NCBI GenBank assembly: GCA_003952965.2
Contig: CM025851.1
Coordinates: 15,364,099-15,428,098 of the forward strand
Reading direction: 5' to 3'
DNA length: 64,000 nucleotides
Origin: Morella rubra
Taxonomy: Eukaryota > Streptophyta > Magnoliopsida > Fagales > Myricaceae
The notes below the pieces were generated by a model. The model saw only the letters and a program-made list of their open reading frames with translations. It did no database searches and was not told where the DNA came from. This document shows, piece by piece, positions 37,879 to 49,729 of the stretch. Both the position numbers and the translations under genes were made by a program. Position 1 is the stretch's first letter. Each line of letters begins with the position of its first letter.

Positions 37879-39733
37879 TCATCCAAATGAGGCAGTTGCG
37901 GGCTGTGGGGGATTAGCAAGAAAAATATCAAGAAGTTGATCGATGGTTGTGAATTGAAAGTCGGGATAAAGCTTTGAAGCCTCGATGTCATCCTCCCTTA
38001 GTTCAAAGTTCATCAAGTCGCCTCGGACAAATACGCTGTGAACGCTAGACACCGGTATGTCCTGTGGTGGTGGTAGGGCTGCAACAACGTTGACAAAATA
38101 AGTGCTTGACTACTAACACACCGTATACACGTATACACGTATACAAAAGCTATAGCGTATATAAGTAGATAGCATAAAGCCGAGCTAAGAAATTAATTAG
38201 TAATTTGGTTAGATGCAAAATGAAGTAATTGGTAAGAAACTTTTGAAGTGGGATTTCTTACTCTCAGAAAGCTTCACTAGTTCTTCCTCCTGAACGTGAA
38301 CCCTAGTGAAACTCCGGCCAGTTTTCTTCTCCCAAACTGATAACAATTCGAGTTGTGACACAATGTTTTCTTTGGGCCGATAGACGACAACACGATTGCA
38401 TGTTCTAGGATCATTAGCCATCATGATTGTAGTCATCGCGATATCTTCTTCGTAATTTAGCACCGCTGACATATCATCCGAAATTGTGAAAGAGATATTA
38501 GGTGCACATAAATTATAGAACGATTAATGCCTGTACAATTTGAACATCCTTGGAGAAAGCGAAAGTGAGTACTCATGGACATACCCTTTGCTTTGCCACT
38601 TCCATAAACGACAATATGGTCTCGTTCCTCATGTGGGCGAAGCAAGTAGTTGACAAAATATGCACCATAGCAATTTGAAGACACAAACGTGTAAGGGATC
38701 GCTGCTGCTTCGATGGCCCTCCTGACCTTTCGTTTTTTCTCCAGGCAAGCTTGGAAAGGTGGTAGAGGGATTACCCTGTCCTCTTCACATCCAAAATCTG
38801 ATGGAAGGAACCTCTGGGAAGCCATTCGTGAAAATGTTGAAGATTACGTATGTCTACAGCATTAAAGTTGTCTCTTGAAGGAATATAAAAGGAGATGGAA
38901 AGTTGTAACGCTAATAATTCCCCACGTAAATTATTTGGGAAGCATAGAACTTGAAGCATATATTGAAGGCTACCATAATAGTACTCCCATATTTTTGACC
39001 AATCTGACGGCCTCATATTATAAGCACTTTGTTAGACAATTAGTATTATACCCTTCCATGCAACGATTTAGAGAACACGGTTTAAATTCACGAAGGGACC
39101 TTATAAAATCTTATGCTAATTACCGTGAAAGTAAACAGGCGTTAATTATGTGACGCAGTTTGACTTGTAATTTGACGTGCAAAAGATCCGACACAGAGGA
39201 CACACAAAAATAAAGAAATTAAGGCGGCGTGTTTGGGTGGAATAGAATGGTCACCTTGATATTCCCGGCAACTTTTATGGCGTCTATGATCTTGAGTTGG
39301 TCAAGAACTTGAGGGAATGCGAGTGCAGAGATAATTATATCCACTTTCCGAAGTACGGACACAATCTTCCCGTGCTCGTTCAGTTCTCCCTGTATCATTT
39401 GAACATAGTTCTGTTAGTGACCTATTTCGTACATGTCTGTGATTCAAGCCCTCGTGTTACTCGTGTCCTCTGTGTGCATGTGCGTGAGCGTGTGTTGGTG
39501 TCAGAGGGAGAGAGAGTACGAACTAGGACAAAGTTGGCGCCCATGGACTGTAACTCCCTGTGGATGTCTATTTTGGAAGGCGTTGTTTGTGGGGTGATAG
39601 GACGAGCATAAACATATGTGGGGTGGCCCAAGGAGATGCTTGCCTTCACCATGTACTGCCCTATGTACCCAGTTCCCCCAAATATCAGGATCTTGCTTGT
39701 CTCGTTCTCCATGGCTTTTCTCACTTCTTCCAT
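37879..39733 (-). CDS. Eugenol synthase/PCBER-like NADPH reductase (NmrA family)
   Basis: Exons in transcript order: 39733-39524, 39389-39255, 38813-38585, 38465-38262 and 38078-37879. That is 978 nt and 325 residues, close to the family norm of about 310-320. The Rossmann motif GGTGYIG is at residues 19-25. [13 protein letters not shown] starts at 116, and the family's catalytic lysine aligns with K142 in [27 protein letters not shown] and [16 protein letters not shown] follow, and the C-terminus matches [15 protein letters not shown]. Relatives reduce coniferyl acetate to eugenol or isoeugenol, or cleave phenylcoumaran ethers, in cytosolic phenylpropanoid metabolism. Which substrate applies here is not decidable by eye, though the sequence favours the eugenol synthase side. 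I start at the first ATG after the TATA box ([11 protein letters not shown]); the internal MENE is an alternative. Exon 1 uses a weak donor (GTTCGT). No lesion seen. Confidence 0.88.
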
Positions 39734-39855
39734 TGAAATATACGTAATGAACTCTTTGTTGTTTTCTCTTTCTTCTTTGACGCCGGAAGCTGAAGCTGAA
39801 GCTGAAGCTAATTGGCGCCTCTGCTTTATGTCTGGAATACCGCAAATGTCTGTCA

Positions 39856-39863
39856 TATTTATA
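39856..39863 (-). promoter_or_regulatory. TATA box of the eugenol synthase-like gene
   Basis: Minus-strand TATAAATA, about 125 bases upstream of the chosen ATG at 39733. Confidence 0.6.
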
Positions 39864-40141
39864 CGGGCTATACATATCGGTTGCGTGTGAGGCTTCGCTT
39901 TTGAAAAGTATCTCGCGTTGCTTTTGCCTTTGGACAAAAGATGAAACTCTTTACGGGGATGAATTCTCTAAATGTAGGTCATGCCATGCAATTAATGTTG
40001 CAACGTATTTTTCTTGCCGTCCTACAGCCGTCCTATATTCATAGCCCGTGACTTCGCATTAAATTGATTAATACGCGCACGCTAACAACCATGTATCAGT
40101 TCTACAACCGTCTTATAGTAATCTGACTTTGCATTAAATTG

Positions 40142-41181
40142 AAGGGGTAATGAAAATTTTGGCCTCTCGTTTACTCTTTTTTTTAAATGGTCCATAGATT
40201 TTAAATTTGTGCAATTTAGTTTTTGAGTTGTTATTGTTTGTTGATTTAATCTTTCTGTCTAATTATGTTCTTTACATGCACAGTCAGATAATGGCGAGAC
40301 ACATCATTCCCAATAAGATCCCGCCACATGTATTAATTTGAAAAAAAAATCTCACAAAAAGACATCACGTTGGCATCTGCGTTAAAAAGAAAAAAAAAAA
40401 AAAAAACTGAAAGTGGCTCGAATGGGAGCCTAGATCTAGGCTCTCCGTCGCCGGGGCGGGTGGCTCATGCTGCTTGGTCGCCACAGCTCCCCTGAGAAGG
40501 GTTTCAAAGGGGAGCCCTTTGGCTCTCGAGTTGTGCAGATACCAATTGTCAAATTGGTTGATCTTATTTGAATAGCTTGTGCTGTCTAAATTACTGATTT
40601 CAAATTTTGACCAAATTGGGTCAGATAATGGCGAGACACATCATTCCCAATAAGATCCCGCCACATGTATTAATTTGAAAAAAAAATCTCACAGACATCA
40701 CGTTGGCATCTTCTGCGTTAAAAAGAAAAAAAAAAAAAAAAACTGAAAGTGGCTCGAATGGGAGCCTAGATCTAGGCTCTCCGTCGCCGGGGCGGGTGGC
40801 TCATGCTGCTAGGGGTGGCTCGCCACAGCTCCCCTGAGAAGGGTTGGCCGGGAGCCAACCCTCAAAGGGGAGCCCTCCCCAGGCACCGGGTTGGCTCTCG
40901 ACTCCTTTCCCCTGTTCAGGTTTTTATTTTTATTTTTCAATGCAGATACCAACGTGGCTGTCCTTTTGTATTTTTTTTTCAAATTGGTACACGTGGCGGG
41001 ATCTTATTGGGAGTGACATGTTCCGTTGTTAGCTGACTGTGCATGTAAGGGATGAAATTGGACGGAAGGATTAAATCGACAAACAACAATAACCCAAAGA
41101 CTGATTTGAGCAAATTCGAAATCCAGTGACCATTTTGAAAAAGGGTGTAAAACTTGGGGACAAAAATGGTCATTAACCCTT
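40142..41181. mobile_element. Fold-back element with internal tandem duplication
   Basis: Long inverted arms of about 250 bp (40142-40395 and about 40930-41181) share AAGGGGTAATG/CATTAACCCTT ends, TTACATGCACAGTCAG and CCCAATAAGATCCCGCCAC. Within it, 40283-40540 recurs at 40620-40955 (337-bp period), including a GC-rich core with palindrome GAGCCTAGATCTAGGCTC. No ORF of note. Resembles fold-back or Mutator-type MITEs; the flanks show no clear duplication. Confidence 0.78.
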
Positions 41182-41641
41182 GCACACAAAATGCAACTGT
41201 AATTAAAGGAGTTTGATACATGTGAAATCAAACCCAACAAAGAGACGAGGGACGATTGAGGGTTTGTTGGTTAATTGTCATCTTTTTGTGTACGTGGAAA
41301 TTTAATGTATTGAGACTTTGGATTATGCTAAACTCAAACTACTATGTTTGTAATAGTAGACGTAGGCTTCAAATTCAAATCACTTAAATCTTGGTATTTG
41401 ATGTGATTGTTGATTTTATTTCCATTTTGTTATAATAATTTATAATTTATTACAAAATATTTTTTTTTTATGATCTCGTCTCGCTTTAGACTCCAATTAT
41501 CTTAAATAGTGGTGGACCCAAGTCGAGACAAGCCAGACCACCCGGACTAGGTTCTGCCATAATTGTTTTTTATTATATGTGATGTTGCCATGGACGCTCC
41601 AAACTTTGGGACATGATTGAGAGATTGAAAGATGTAAGATT

Positions 41642-42682
41642 CAGGGGTGTCTCCTAGTATAGGCAGCTTAGGCGGTTGCTTAAGACTCCCAAAATAGGAA
41701 GGCTCTAAACTTTCTATTTTAATTCATATTTAAAAGGTTATAGGCCCCAATTTAAATATTTTAACTTAACAAAAGAAAAAATAAGTCTTCAAAATATCCG
41801 TTAAACTTTTTGAAACCTCATTTAATGCAAAGAAAAACATAATTCAAAATTTCAAAGAAGATGACTTCCAACTTTAATTTTTTTTTTTAAAAAAAACTAT
41901 TGGACTTTCAATTTTAAAATTGAAAAAAAGACTATTAGACTTCTAACTTTTAGTCTTTTTTAATTCTTACTTTATTCATACTTTCACTATTATTTTCACC
42001 AACATTTCCTTATCTTTTTACTTTGAACGCCATATTATTCTTTCTTTCTAGCTAATTTTCAAGTGTTGATTCGATTTCAAAATCTCAAAGATGGCTGTAG
42101 CCCTCTTCTTCCTCACATGTGCTATTATTCCAACCTTTCAACTTTTAAATTAGTTTTATACTTTTATTTTATATCTGTTGTAGCTATCACTTTTTTGTTT
42201 GTGTTGATTTTAGTTATCATTTTTAAATTTTGGATAATTTTGAGATATCTAATATGTCTAATAGGATATGAAAAGTTAAAAAAAAAAACGAAAAAATTGA
42301 AAAATTAATTGAATCTCATAATAAGATTAAACTCTTTTCCAAATACAAGTATTGGTTATAGAATATTTTCAACAATACCTATAACTGTTGCTTCTATGGA
42401 AATAAATTTTTCAAAACTAAAACTAATATAATCATATCTAAGATCTACTATGACACAATAAAGATTAAATGGATTAACTATATTATCAATTGAAAATGAT
42501 CTATTACAAATATTGAATACAAAATTACGATAAGTAATTTTGCATCTCAAAAAGCAAGAAGAATAGTTTTTAACTAAAAGTTATTGATATTTTTGTGTCT
42601 TAGTATAATAATTTATAATTTATTATAAAAGACCTCTTTTATAGTTTCGCCTAAGGCCCTATTTATCTTATAGACGGCCTTG
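41642..42682. mobile_element. Non-autonomous hAT element with perfect 8-bp TSD
   Basis: Starts CAGGGGTGTCTCC and ends ACGGCCTTG, flanked by GTAAGATT on both sides (41634-41641, 42683-42690). Subterminal GGCAGCTTAGGCGGTTGC and TTTCGCCTAAGGCCC are inverted relatives. The interior is AT-rich and related to the tandem repeat at 25829-26365. No transposase. Confidence 0.85.
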
Positions 42683-42690
42683 GTAAGATT

Positions 42691-43230
42691 CCAGCTTTTG
42701 TCTCTGCCAATTTCTTCTCCTTTTCACATTTGTAATTTTTTAGTTTCTTTAAACTTTGAAGTAAGTCGTTCTAGGCCCATCTTTATATTCTTTACCCAGT
42801 TAAAATTCAGATTCCTCAACCATTTTGATCTTATTGAGGCTATATTTGTGTGTTAGCATTGTTTTTTAACTCTCGAAACAGAACTTTCAAATAGATTAGC
42901 GTTGTTGTCCTATGCACAGAGCAGTGGTTAGGACTTATATAACGTACTACAACTTGGTGAATTGTGATTTTCAGTAGCCCATTGTTCAAATTTCTTTTTT
43001 GATCAAGTTTATTCGATTGACAACATAAGATGGTTCACATGCTTGGTCCCAAGTCTAATCAGAACGAAAAGTTAACATGTTAGTTGTGGAAGAAAGACAA
43101 TTAGATGGTATAGTAATTAATTAAATCCTAAGCATAGGTAATGGGTTTCTAAATCATAGGTAAGGGTGACACAATCTCGACAACTACCCATGCTAGGTTG
43201 AAAGAGATTTTCACAAACCTAAGATTAATG
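42691..43230. other. Spacer between hAT remnants
   Basis: No gene or element end recognised. Confidence 0.5.
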
Positions 43231-43654
43231 TAGCCCAAACAGTTGTGGGTGATAGCAATCTATCACGCTCAAATAATCAAAATTTTGAGTTGACATTGGT
43301 CTTACCAGTTGCGATAGCAACCGTTGAGAAAGTGTTCTCTGCGATGAAGATTATTAAGACTGAGTTGCGTAATAAGATGAGTGATGACTGGATGAATGAT
43401 AGCATGGTAGTACGCATTGATAGGAAAAATTTTGAAACTATTAAGAATGAAGCCATTTTACAACGTTTTCAGAATATGCAGATTGACCCGTATGATTTAA
43501 TTGCCACCTCTCAGTCTCAGTAAATAGTATGATATGTGTATTTCAATATTTGTAATGCTTTTAGTCTTCAATTTTCGATACTGTAGGAATTTTTTTTTTG
43601 TCATTTTGCCTTAGGAGTTTGCCCCCCTCAACTTGAGTCTTGGTTCCGCCATTG
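43231..43654 (+). pseudogene. 3' end of an hAT transposase (dimerisation domain)
   Basis: An open stretch to TAA at 43521-43523 encodes FELTLVLPVAIATVEKVFSA, then LRNKMSDDWMNDSMVV and ILQRFQNMQ. This is the hATC dimerisation region of the zinc-finger MYM-type/hAT lineage. It is followed by an AT-rich tail and the terminal GGTTCCGCCATTG at 43654, matching the CAGTGGCGG end type. The 5' part is missing, so it is a relic. Confidence 0.88.
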
Positions 43655-43663
43655 GTCACAACC

Positions 43664-43877
43664 CTTTTTCTAACAATACTATAAAAGAGTTCTCTAGCTG
43701 CCTCTGTCAGTCGAAAGTTCTCCAGCAATGCACAGAGCATCCCTTTTCTAGGAATACTATGGAAGAGTTCTCTGGCAGTCGTAAGTTTTTCCAGCAGTAC
43801 ACAGAGCATCTCTTTTCTAGGAATCTTAGAAAGGGCTCTTCTGCAGTCGAATATTTTCCAGCAGTTCACAGAGCATC
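43664..43877 (-). repeat. PPR-like triplicated segment
   Basis: Three imperfect units of about 67-69 bp, marked by GAGCATC at 43735, 43804 and 43871. On the minus strand they read like pentatricopeptide fragments (LTTARELFHSIPRKGM, LTEAARELFYSI). Too decayed to be functional. Confidence 0.6.
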
Positions 43878-43985
43878 AATTAAGATGTTATACACAACAA
43901 TAGTTCAACCTTTTTACCTCCCATCTCTTGAAACAACGCCAGTGATGGAGCTAATCGTTGATTCTTTCAAAGGCCTTCCAACAAA

Positions 43986-44256
43986 ATAACATCGGTTTGA
44001 AGATTTGAATGTTGCTACAATCTAGCATCTTAAGAAGTAGCTCTAGATCAGCCTTAGGTCTCTCCACTCGGCAAAAGAATCGATCAGTAACAAGTCTCTA
44101 TCGAGAGATGTCAAATAACAGAATTATTTCTAATGTTGTCACTCACACCGCTATTATGTGTGGGCTTTACCGAGTTGGGAGACATGAGGCTGCTCTGGAG
44201 CTGCTACATAAGATGCTAGATTGTGGGCAACATCCATATCTTCAAACCTGTGGTAT
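43986..44256. repeat. PPR-derived inverted repeat (copy 1)
   Basis: Left arm 43986-44071 and right arm 44170-44256 are inverted copies with a 98-bp loop. Both contain TAAGATGCTAGATTGT and ATCTTCAAACC in their own sense. The right arm reads on plus as a PPR fragment (THTAIMCGLYRVGRHEAALE then LLHKMLDCGQHP). Confidence 0.85.
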
Positions 44257-44448
44257 TTGGATTCAAATCACCACAACTCCCTTTGTCTTGTGCATGGAAC
44301 GTCTTGGTGTTCTATGATCCCTTGTTAGGTAGCCACTAGTAACCAACATAGCAGCCTACTGATTTGGATTCATAGTTCTTGCTGTAAGTTTTTTTTTATA
44401 TCCTTTTGTACTGTGATTCCATTCAGTTATGTCGGAAATCTTATGTTC

Positions 44449-45955
44449 TGTGAGTCTAAAAAACAACCCAAGAAGGGGGGTGAATTGGGTTTAACAAAAA
44501 ATTTAACCCTTTTTTTGATAAAAAGCAGATATAGAGAATACTTCTTTTTTAAAAAAAAAGATGCACGTCTGAAAGTGTTTAAGGCTAAGCAAACTATAAG
44601 CAATAAATGATAAAGCTTAAAACACAACAAATATGGATATGAAACAAATAATAAGAGAGATAGAGTTAGAGAGACGACACCGCAATTTTAGGTGGTTCGG
44701 CCAACACTTGCCTACGTCCACCCCCAAGGCTATTGACTTCCTTGGGCTTCCTTCACTATTCTCCAAATAGCAAATACACCTTAGCTTCCGGGGTGCTAAG
44801 GAACCTTTACAAAGCGTTTTGCGAGCTCACGCTTTCAACTCTCTCAAAAATCCCAAAACCCAAGGGATTTCTTCTACTCTCATAAGTAGGACAAGTGTTT
44901 TCCCAACACTCAAATGTTTTAAAATAGATGGGTACAATGAAGAATGGCTCTCTAAGCTGAATATGCAAGTGGAAAGCTTACAATATGCGGAATGTCTCTC
45001 TAAGTCGAATTAGCAAATAAAAAGTTCAATAAAGTGCAAGAAGACAAGATTCTTGAATGAAACCTAAAGTTTGGCAAGTAGAAGCACAAGCTTTCTTGGT
45101 AGGTGCGGTCTTCCCTCTTCTTCAAAGCACTTTCTCTCTCTAGAAGTTAGGGCACGATTGATTGCAAGTGTGCTGTCTCTTCTTCAAGAAACTTCTCTCT
45201 CTTTGGAGGCTAGATCGTCAAGGATAAGCACGAGAAGAAGATTTAACAATGAGAGCTTTGATCTTGAAGGAATCAGCAAATGAAATCTTTGGATCTTTCT
45301 TTCTTTCTCTATTGGAGGTAGATTTTGAATAATGATGCAACTCCTTGCTTTCTCTCTCTATCTCATTCTTCTTATAGCCCATAGGTTTTCAACGGTCATC
45401 AAGTAGCTTTATTGTACCGTTGGAGGGGTTCCAAAGTCTTTTTGAACCATTTTGGATGATCTGGCGTCGTTCCAGGATTTCTGCAAATTCGCACTATGTG
45501 TCGACACATTGATGTATGTGCTGACACATTAAAACTTGGTCTGGAAACATGCTCTCGGGTGTTAGTGGAATGTGTCGACACTTGTCTTCAATGTGTCGAC
45601 ACATTGAACACTTAGTCTGAAAATATTGTCGACACCATGAATTCTGCATTCTGGAGTAAGTGCAATGTGTCGACACTTATAACTGCTGGAGAGAAAAATC
45701 AGCATATTGAAAGTGTCCAATCCATTCCAACACTTCTTTAAACACCTACAATATGAAAAATTGATCTTATCAACTTATGTAATGGTGTTTAAGTACACTT
45801 AAAAATAATTTAAAGAAATAATCTCAATCTTTTGAAATATATTTTAGAAATAGTGGATTGACAAGATAAAATCTAAAAGTCTTCAAAGCACTTAGAATTT
45901 TTGTTATCATCAAAATCAATTTATGGATTGTTTGCAAAACAACCTTGGGCTAACA
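44449..45955. repeat. Solo LTR of a SIRE-like Ty1-copia element
   Basis: A 1,507-bp insertion running TGTGAGTCTAAAAAAC to CCTTGGGCTAACA. It is flanked by the perfect 5-bp duplication TGTTC (44444-44448, 45956-45960). The empty site is preserved in the second tandem unit (47733-47740), proving the exact borders. The GGGGGGTGAATTGGG motif near the left end and the repeated GTCGAC palindromes are like those of long copia LTRs. There is no internal domain. Confidence 0.93.
45490..45690. repeat. Cluster of TGTCGACA palindromes in the solo LTR
   Basis: Five to six copies of TGTCGACA or close variants occur in 200 bp, two of them within longer palindromes such as AATGTGTCGACACATT. Confidence 0.85.
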
Positions 45956-45960
45956 TGTTC

Positions 45961-47218
45961 AAAATGAAAGATTTAGGTGCTTATTTACCTCACTCATTAT
46001 GCAAGGTTACATATTCAGTCTTGATACATAAGTATGCTGGCTCAAATTAAGTTTATTATTTTCAACATATCAAATTTGCTATTCATACACATCCATCCTG
46101 AGTGCTTCAAAGCTAACCAATGTTCCAAATACATGACTATTGGGAGTTTTTAATTAATTTCTTTCAACATGCTGGTTCTTGGCTTTGTTTTGTACCAAGT
46201 GTTTCATCATGATCACACAATATACCTCTTCCCTTTTCCTCTTCTTTTCACTTGTGATTGAGTTGTGCCAATATTCAACTACGAATACATTCTAAAAAAG
46301 CTCGTCTAGTGTGGTTATCTCTACTCTCAAGGCTGCCTGGAGCTTCATTCGAGAGTTTGTGATAGAAGAGCTGGAACCCAATATCTTTCTCTTTCAATTC
46401 TCAAAGCAAGAATACTAGGAGCAGGTTTTGGCTATCACCCCCTGTAACATCCGTGGCAACATCATGGTTATTAAACCGTGGTTCTATGAGCTTACTATTT
46501 CGGAAGTGGATTTTCACTCAGAAGCAATGTGGATCTAGGTGCATGGCTTCCCTTGGAATCGCATTAGTGAGAATGCTGTCTAGTTCATTGGTTTAAATTG
46601 GGTAAACTCTTAGATATTGATAAATGGGAGTATCGTAACCAAGATAGAAAACCATTTCTCCGCATTCAGGTGGAACTTGATCTTAAGAAGCCACTAGTGG
46701 GAGGGTTCCCGATTCCTTGTAAACAATTTCAGCCTCTTTGGGTACAATTTTGGTATGAAAAATTGGATGATTTTGTTATGGTTGTGGGATGATTGGCCAT
46801 ACACAAAAGCTTTGCCCCCTTGCCTTTACTAGCTCAATTTCTATGGGCATAGGGTCGTTTATGCAGGTTGATCCAACTACGATGAGGAAGACGTCTGTGT
46901 TAAAAGAACTTTTTTCTCCGGCCTCTTTGCATGGTATTCAGTCTCATGCCATTACGTTAGTTAATGCTACACTAGACAAGGACGTTGTTCATCCTATGTT
47001 GGGTTTTGTGTCTTTGTTAAAAAGACATGTTGCGGATGCCCTAGTGGGGGTTGGTAACATTATGCATAGCCCGACCAACATTAATGATGTCTGTTTATCC
47101 ATGGAGGTTTCATCTCTAACTAACCTTTTGCGGGTTGATAGTGAGGTTGAAGACAAACTTTTGTAGCTCCAAGAATGCATGGTTGGGTCTCCGAGATTGT
47201 CAATAGGAGGAACAATCT
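45961..47218 (+). mobile_element. LINE 5' fragment (first tandem copy)
   Basis: Matches 47739-49014. It carries ORF1 pieces: a DUF4283-like part in broken frames, then LLDIDKWEYRNQD, LRIQVELDLKKPLVGGF and FWYEKLDDF, leading to a knuckle (MIGHTQKLC) and a diverged tail. Truncated at 47218 by the tandem junction. Confidence 0.85.
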
Positions 47219-47277
47219 CTTGAAACAACGCTAGTGCTGAAGTTAATCGTTGATTCTTACAAAGGCCTTCCAATAGA

Positions 47278-47550
47278 ATAACCTTGGTTTGAAGATCTGA
47301 ACGTTGCCATAATCTAGCATCTTAAGAAGTAGCTCCAAATCAGACTCAGGTCTCTCCACTCGGCAAAAGAATCGATGAGGCAACGAGTCTCTATCGAAAG
47401 ATGTCAAATAACAGAATTATTTCTAATGTTGCCACTCACACCGCTATTATATGTGGGCTTTACTAAGTTGGGAGACATGAGGCTGCTTTGGAGCTGCTCC
47501 ATAAGATGCTAGATTGTGGGTAACATCCATATCTTCAAACATGTGGTATT
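47278..47550. repeat. PPR-derived inverted repeat (copy 2)
   Basis: Arms 47278-47363 and 47463-47549, homologous to 43986-44256. On the minus strand the segment just outside the left arm reads GLCKNQRLTSALALFQEI, a clear PPR helix pair fragment. Confidence 0.85.
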
Positions 47551-48139
47551 TGGATTCAAACCACCACAACTCCCTTTGTCTCATGCATGGAACGTCTCGG
47601 TGTTCTATGACCCTTTGTTGGGTAGCCACTAATAACCAACATAACAGCCTACTGATTTGGATTCATAGTTTTTGCTGTAATTTTTTTTTTATCCTTTTGT
47701 ACTATGATTTCATTAAGTTATGTCGGAAATCTTATGTTCAAAATGAAAGATTTAGGTGCTTATTTACCTCGCTCATTATACGAGGTTACATATTCAATCT
47801 TGATACATAAGTATGATAGCTCAAATCAAGTTTATTATTTTCAACATATCAAATTTGTTATTCATACACATCCATCCTGAGTGCTTCAATGTTGACCAAT
47901 GTTCCAAATACGTGGCTACCAGAAGTTATCAATTAATTTCTTTCAACATTTTGGTTGACCAACATTGCTTCAAAGTTGACCAACATTGCTTTGTTCTGGT
48001 TCATCATGGTCACACAATATACCTCTTCCCTTTTCCTATTCTTTTCACTTGTGATTGAGTTGTGCCAATATTCAACTACGAATACATTATGAAAAAGCTC
48101 GTCTAGTGTGGTTATCTCTACTCTCAAGGCGGCCTAGAG

Positions 48140-49093
48140 CTTTATTCGAGAGTTGTGTCAGAAGAGCTGGAACCTAATATCTTTCTCTTTCGATTCTCAA
48201 AGCATGAAGACCAAGAGCAGGTTCTGGCTATCACCCTCTGGAACATCTATGGCAACACCATGGTTATTAAACCGTGGTTCTATAAGCTTACTATTTTGGA
48301 AGTGGATTTTCACTCAAAAGCAATGTGGATCCAGTGCATGCCTTCACTTGGAATCGCATTGGTGAGAATGATGTCCAATCATTAGGTTTAAACTGGGTAA
48401 ACTCTTAGAGATTGATAAATGAGAGTATCGTAACCAAGATAGAAAACCATTTTTTCGCATTCGGGTGGAACTTGATCTTAAGAAGCCATTGGTGGGAGGG
48501 TTCCTGATTCCTCGTAAGCAATTTCAACCTCTTTGGGTGCAATTTCGGTATGAAAAAATGGCTAATTTTGTTATGGTTGTGGGATGATTGGCCATACACA
48601 AAAGCTTTGCCGCCTTGCCTCTGCTAGCTTAGTTTCTATGGGCGTGGGGCTGTTTATGCAGGCTGATCCAACTACGATGAGGAAGGCGTCTGTGTTAAAG
48701 GAACTTTTTTCTCCAACCTTTTTGCATGGTATTCAGTCTCAGGCCATTACGTCAGTTAATGCTACACTAGACAAGGACGTTGTTCATCCTATGTTGGGTT
48801 CTGTGTCTTTGTTAAAAAGACATGTTGCGGATGCCCTGGTGGGGGCTGGTAACATTATGGATAGCCCAGAAGACATTAATGTTGTCTGTTCATCCATGGA
48901 GTTTTCTTCTCCACCTAAACTTTTGCAAGTTGATAATGAGGTTGAAGACAAACTTTTGCAGCCCCACGAATGCATGGTTGGGTCCCTGAGATTGTCAGTA
49001 GGAGGAACAATCTTTTCAGCTTCTCTGTCCAAGCCTGTTGTGATGACTTTTGAGCCTTCAGTTAGCCGCATTTCTTTATTGCCTCTAACCTAA
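48140..49093 (+). pseudogene. LINE ORF1 (DUF4283 and zinc knuckle)
   Basis: DUF4283-type segment LEPNIFLFRFSKHEDQEQVL followed by WNIYGNTMVIKPWFYKL. After a frameshift the knuckle CYGCGMIGHTQKLC (C-x2-C-x4-H-x4-C, 48569-48610) is intact. A low-complexity tail follows to the stop near 49093. Binds its own RNA in intact relatives. Confidence 0.85.
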
Positions 49094-49729
49094 TGGGAAA
49101 GCACTGAGCAGATCTTGGCAGAGCTTAATCAAAAGCCTTTTTTATTGGAGAGTGAGCCATCCTCAGAGGTTAAGGATGCCAGTGCTTTTGGCGTTGATAT
49201 GGCTTTTTCAAGCCCTCCTCTTTCCCATATTACCCCTTCTGTTTGGCGGAAGGGCTCCCTTAAGGCCAAAGCCTTGTTTGGTGGCCCACCTGGTGTTAAA
49301 GGCAAGAAGCCTATTACTACGCTTGCAAGCCCAATTATTCACTCCACTCAGATATCGGGTGATGGGTGATGGGCTAGAGGATGTTGGGCTTGAGTCTCCA
49401 TTCACTTATCCGTCTCCTTTTCCTAAAGCCCCTTCGAACTCTCTTAGCCCCATTCGGTCAACTCCTAAAATAGAAGGGTCAGTGCAAGGTATGAAGTCCA
49501 CGGTTGCAATGTAAAGGAAAAAACTGCAAGTGAGGAAGCAACGGGTAGTCTCTGACATGAAAAAATAACTGATGCTCTTGCTACAAGTTGAAGATTTTAG
49601 ACTAGCAAAGTTATCCTCGAATGAATCCAAAATGGCTGAGGAGGCCGGCCTGACCATGCCCTTTCCTTCCCCATGATTGGAATTTTTTTGGAACTGCCGC
49701 AGGCTATGTAAAGCTGCAGCAGTTCGAAC

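Larger units (their letters stand above)
43927..49014 (+). repeat. Tandem duplication of a PPR-fragment plus LINE unit
   Basis: Unit 1 is 43927-44448 joined to 45956-47218; unit 2 is 47219-49014. Each has the PPR-derived block first, then the 5' part of the LINE, over about 1.79 kb. Unit 1 is interrupted by the solo LTR at 44449-45955, which unit 2 lacks. The LINE in unit 1 stops abruptly at AACAATCT (47218), joined to the second PPR block. Confidence 0.88.

Noticed and set aside
43664-43877. Possible CRISPR-like or satellite array
   Set aside because: Only three imperfect units with no spacer structure; explained as PPR-derived repeats in a plant genome.
45399-45676. Cysteine- and histidine-rich minus ORFs
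   Set aside because: Generated by the repeated GTCGACACATTG palindromes in the solo LTR, read as MSTHCT-like repeats.
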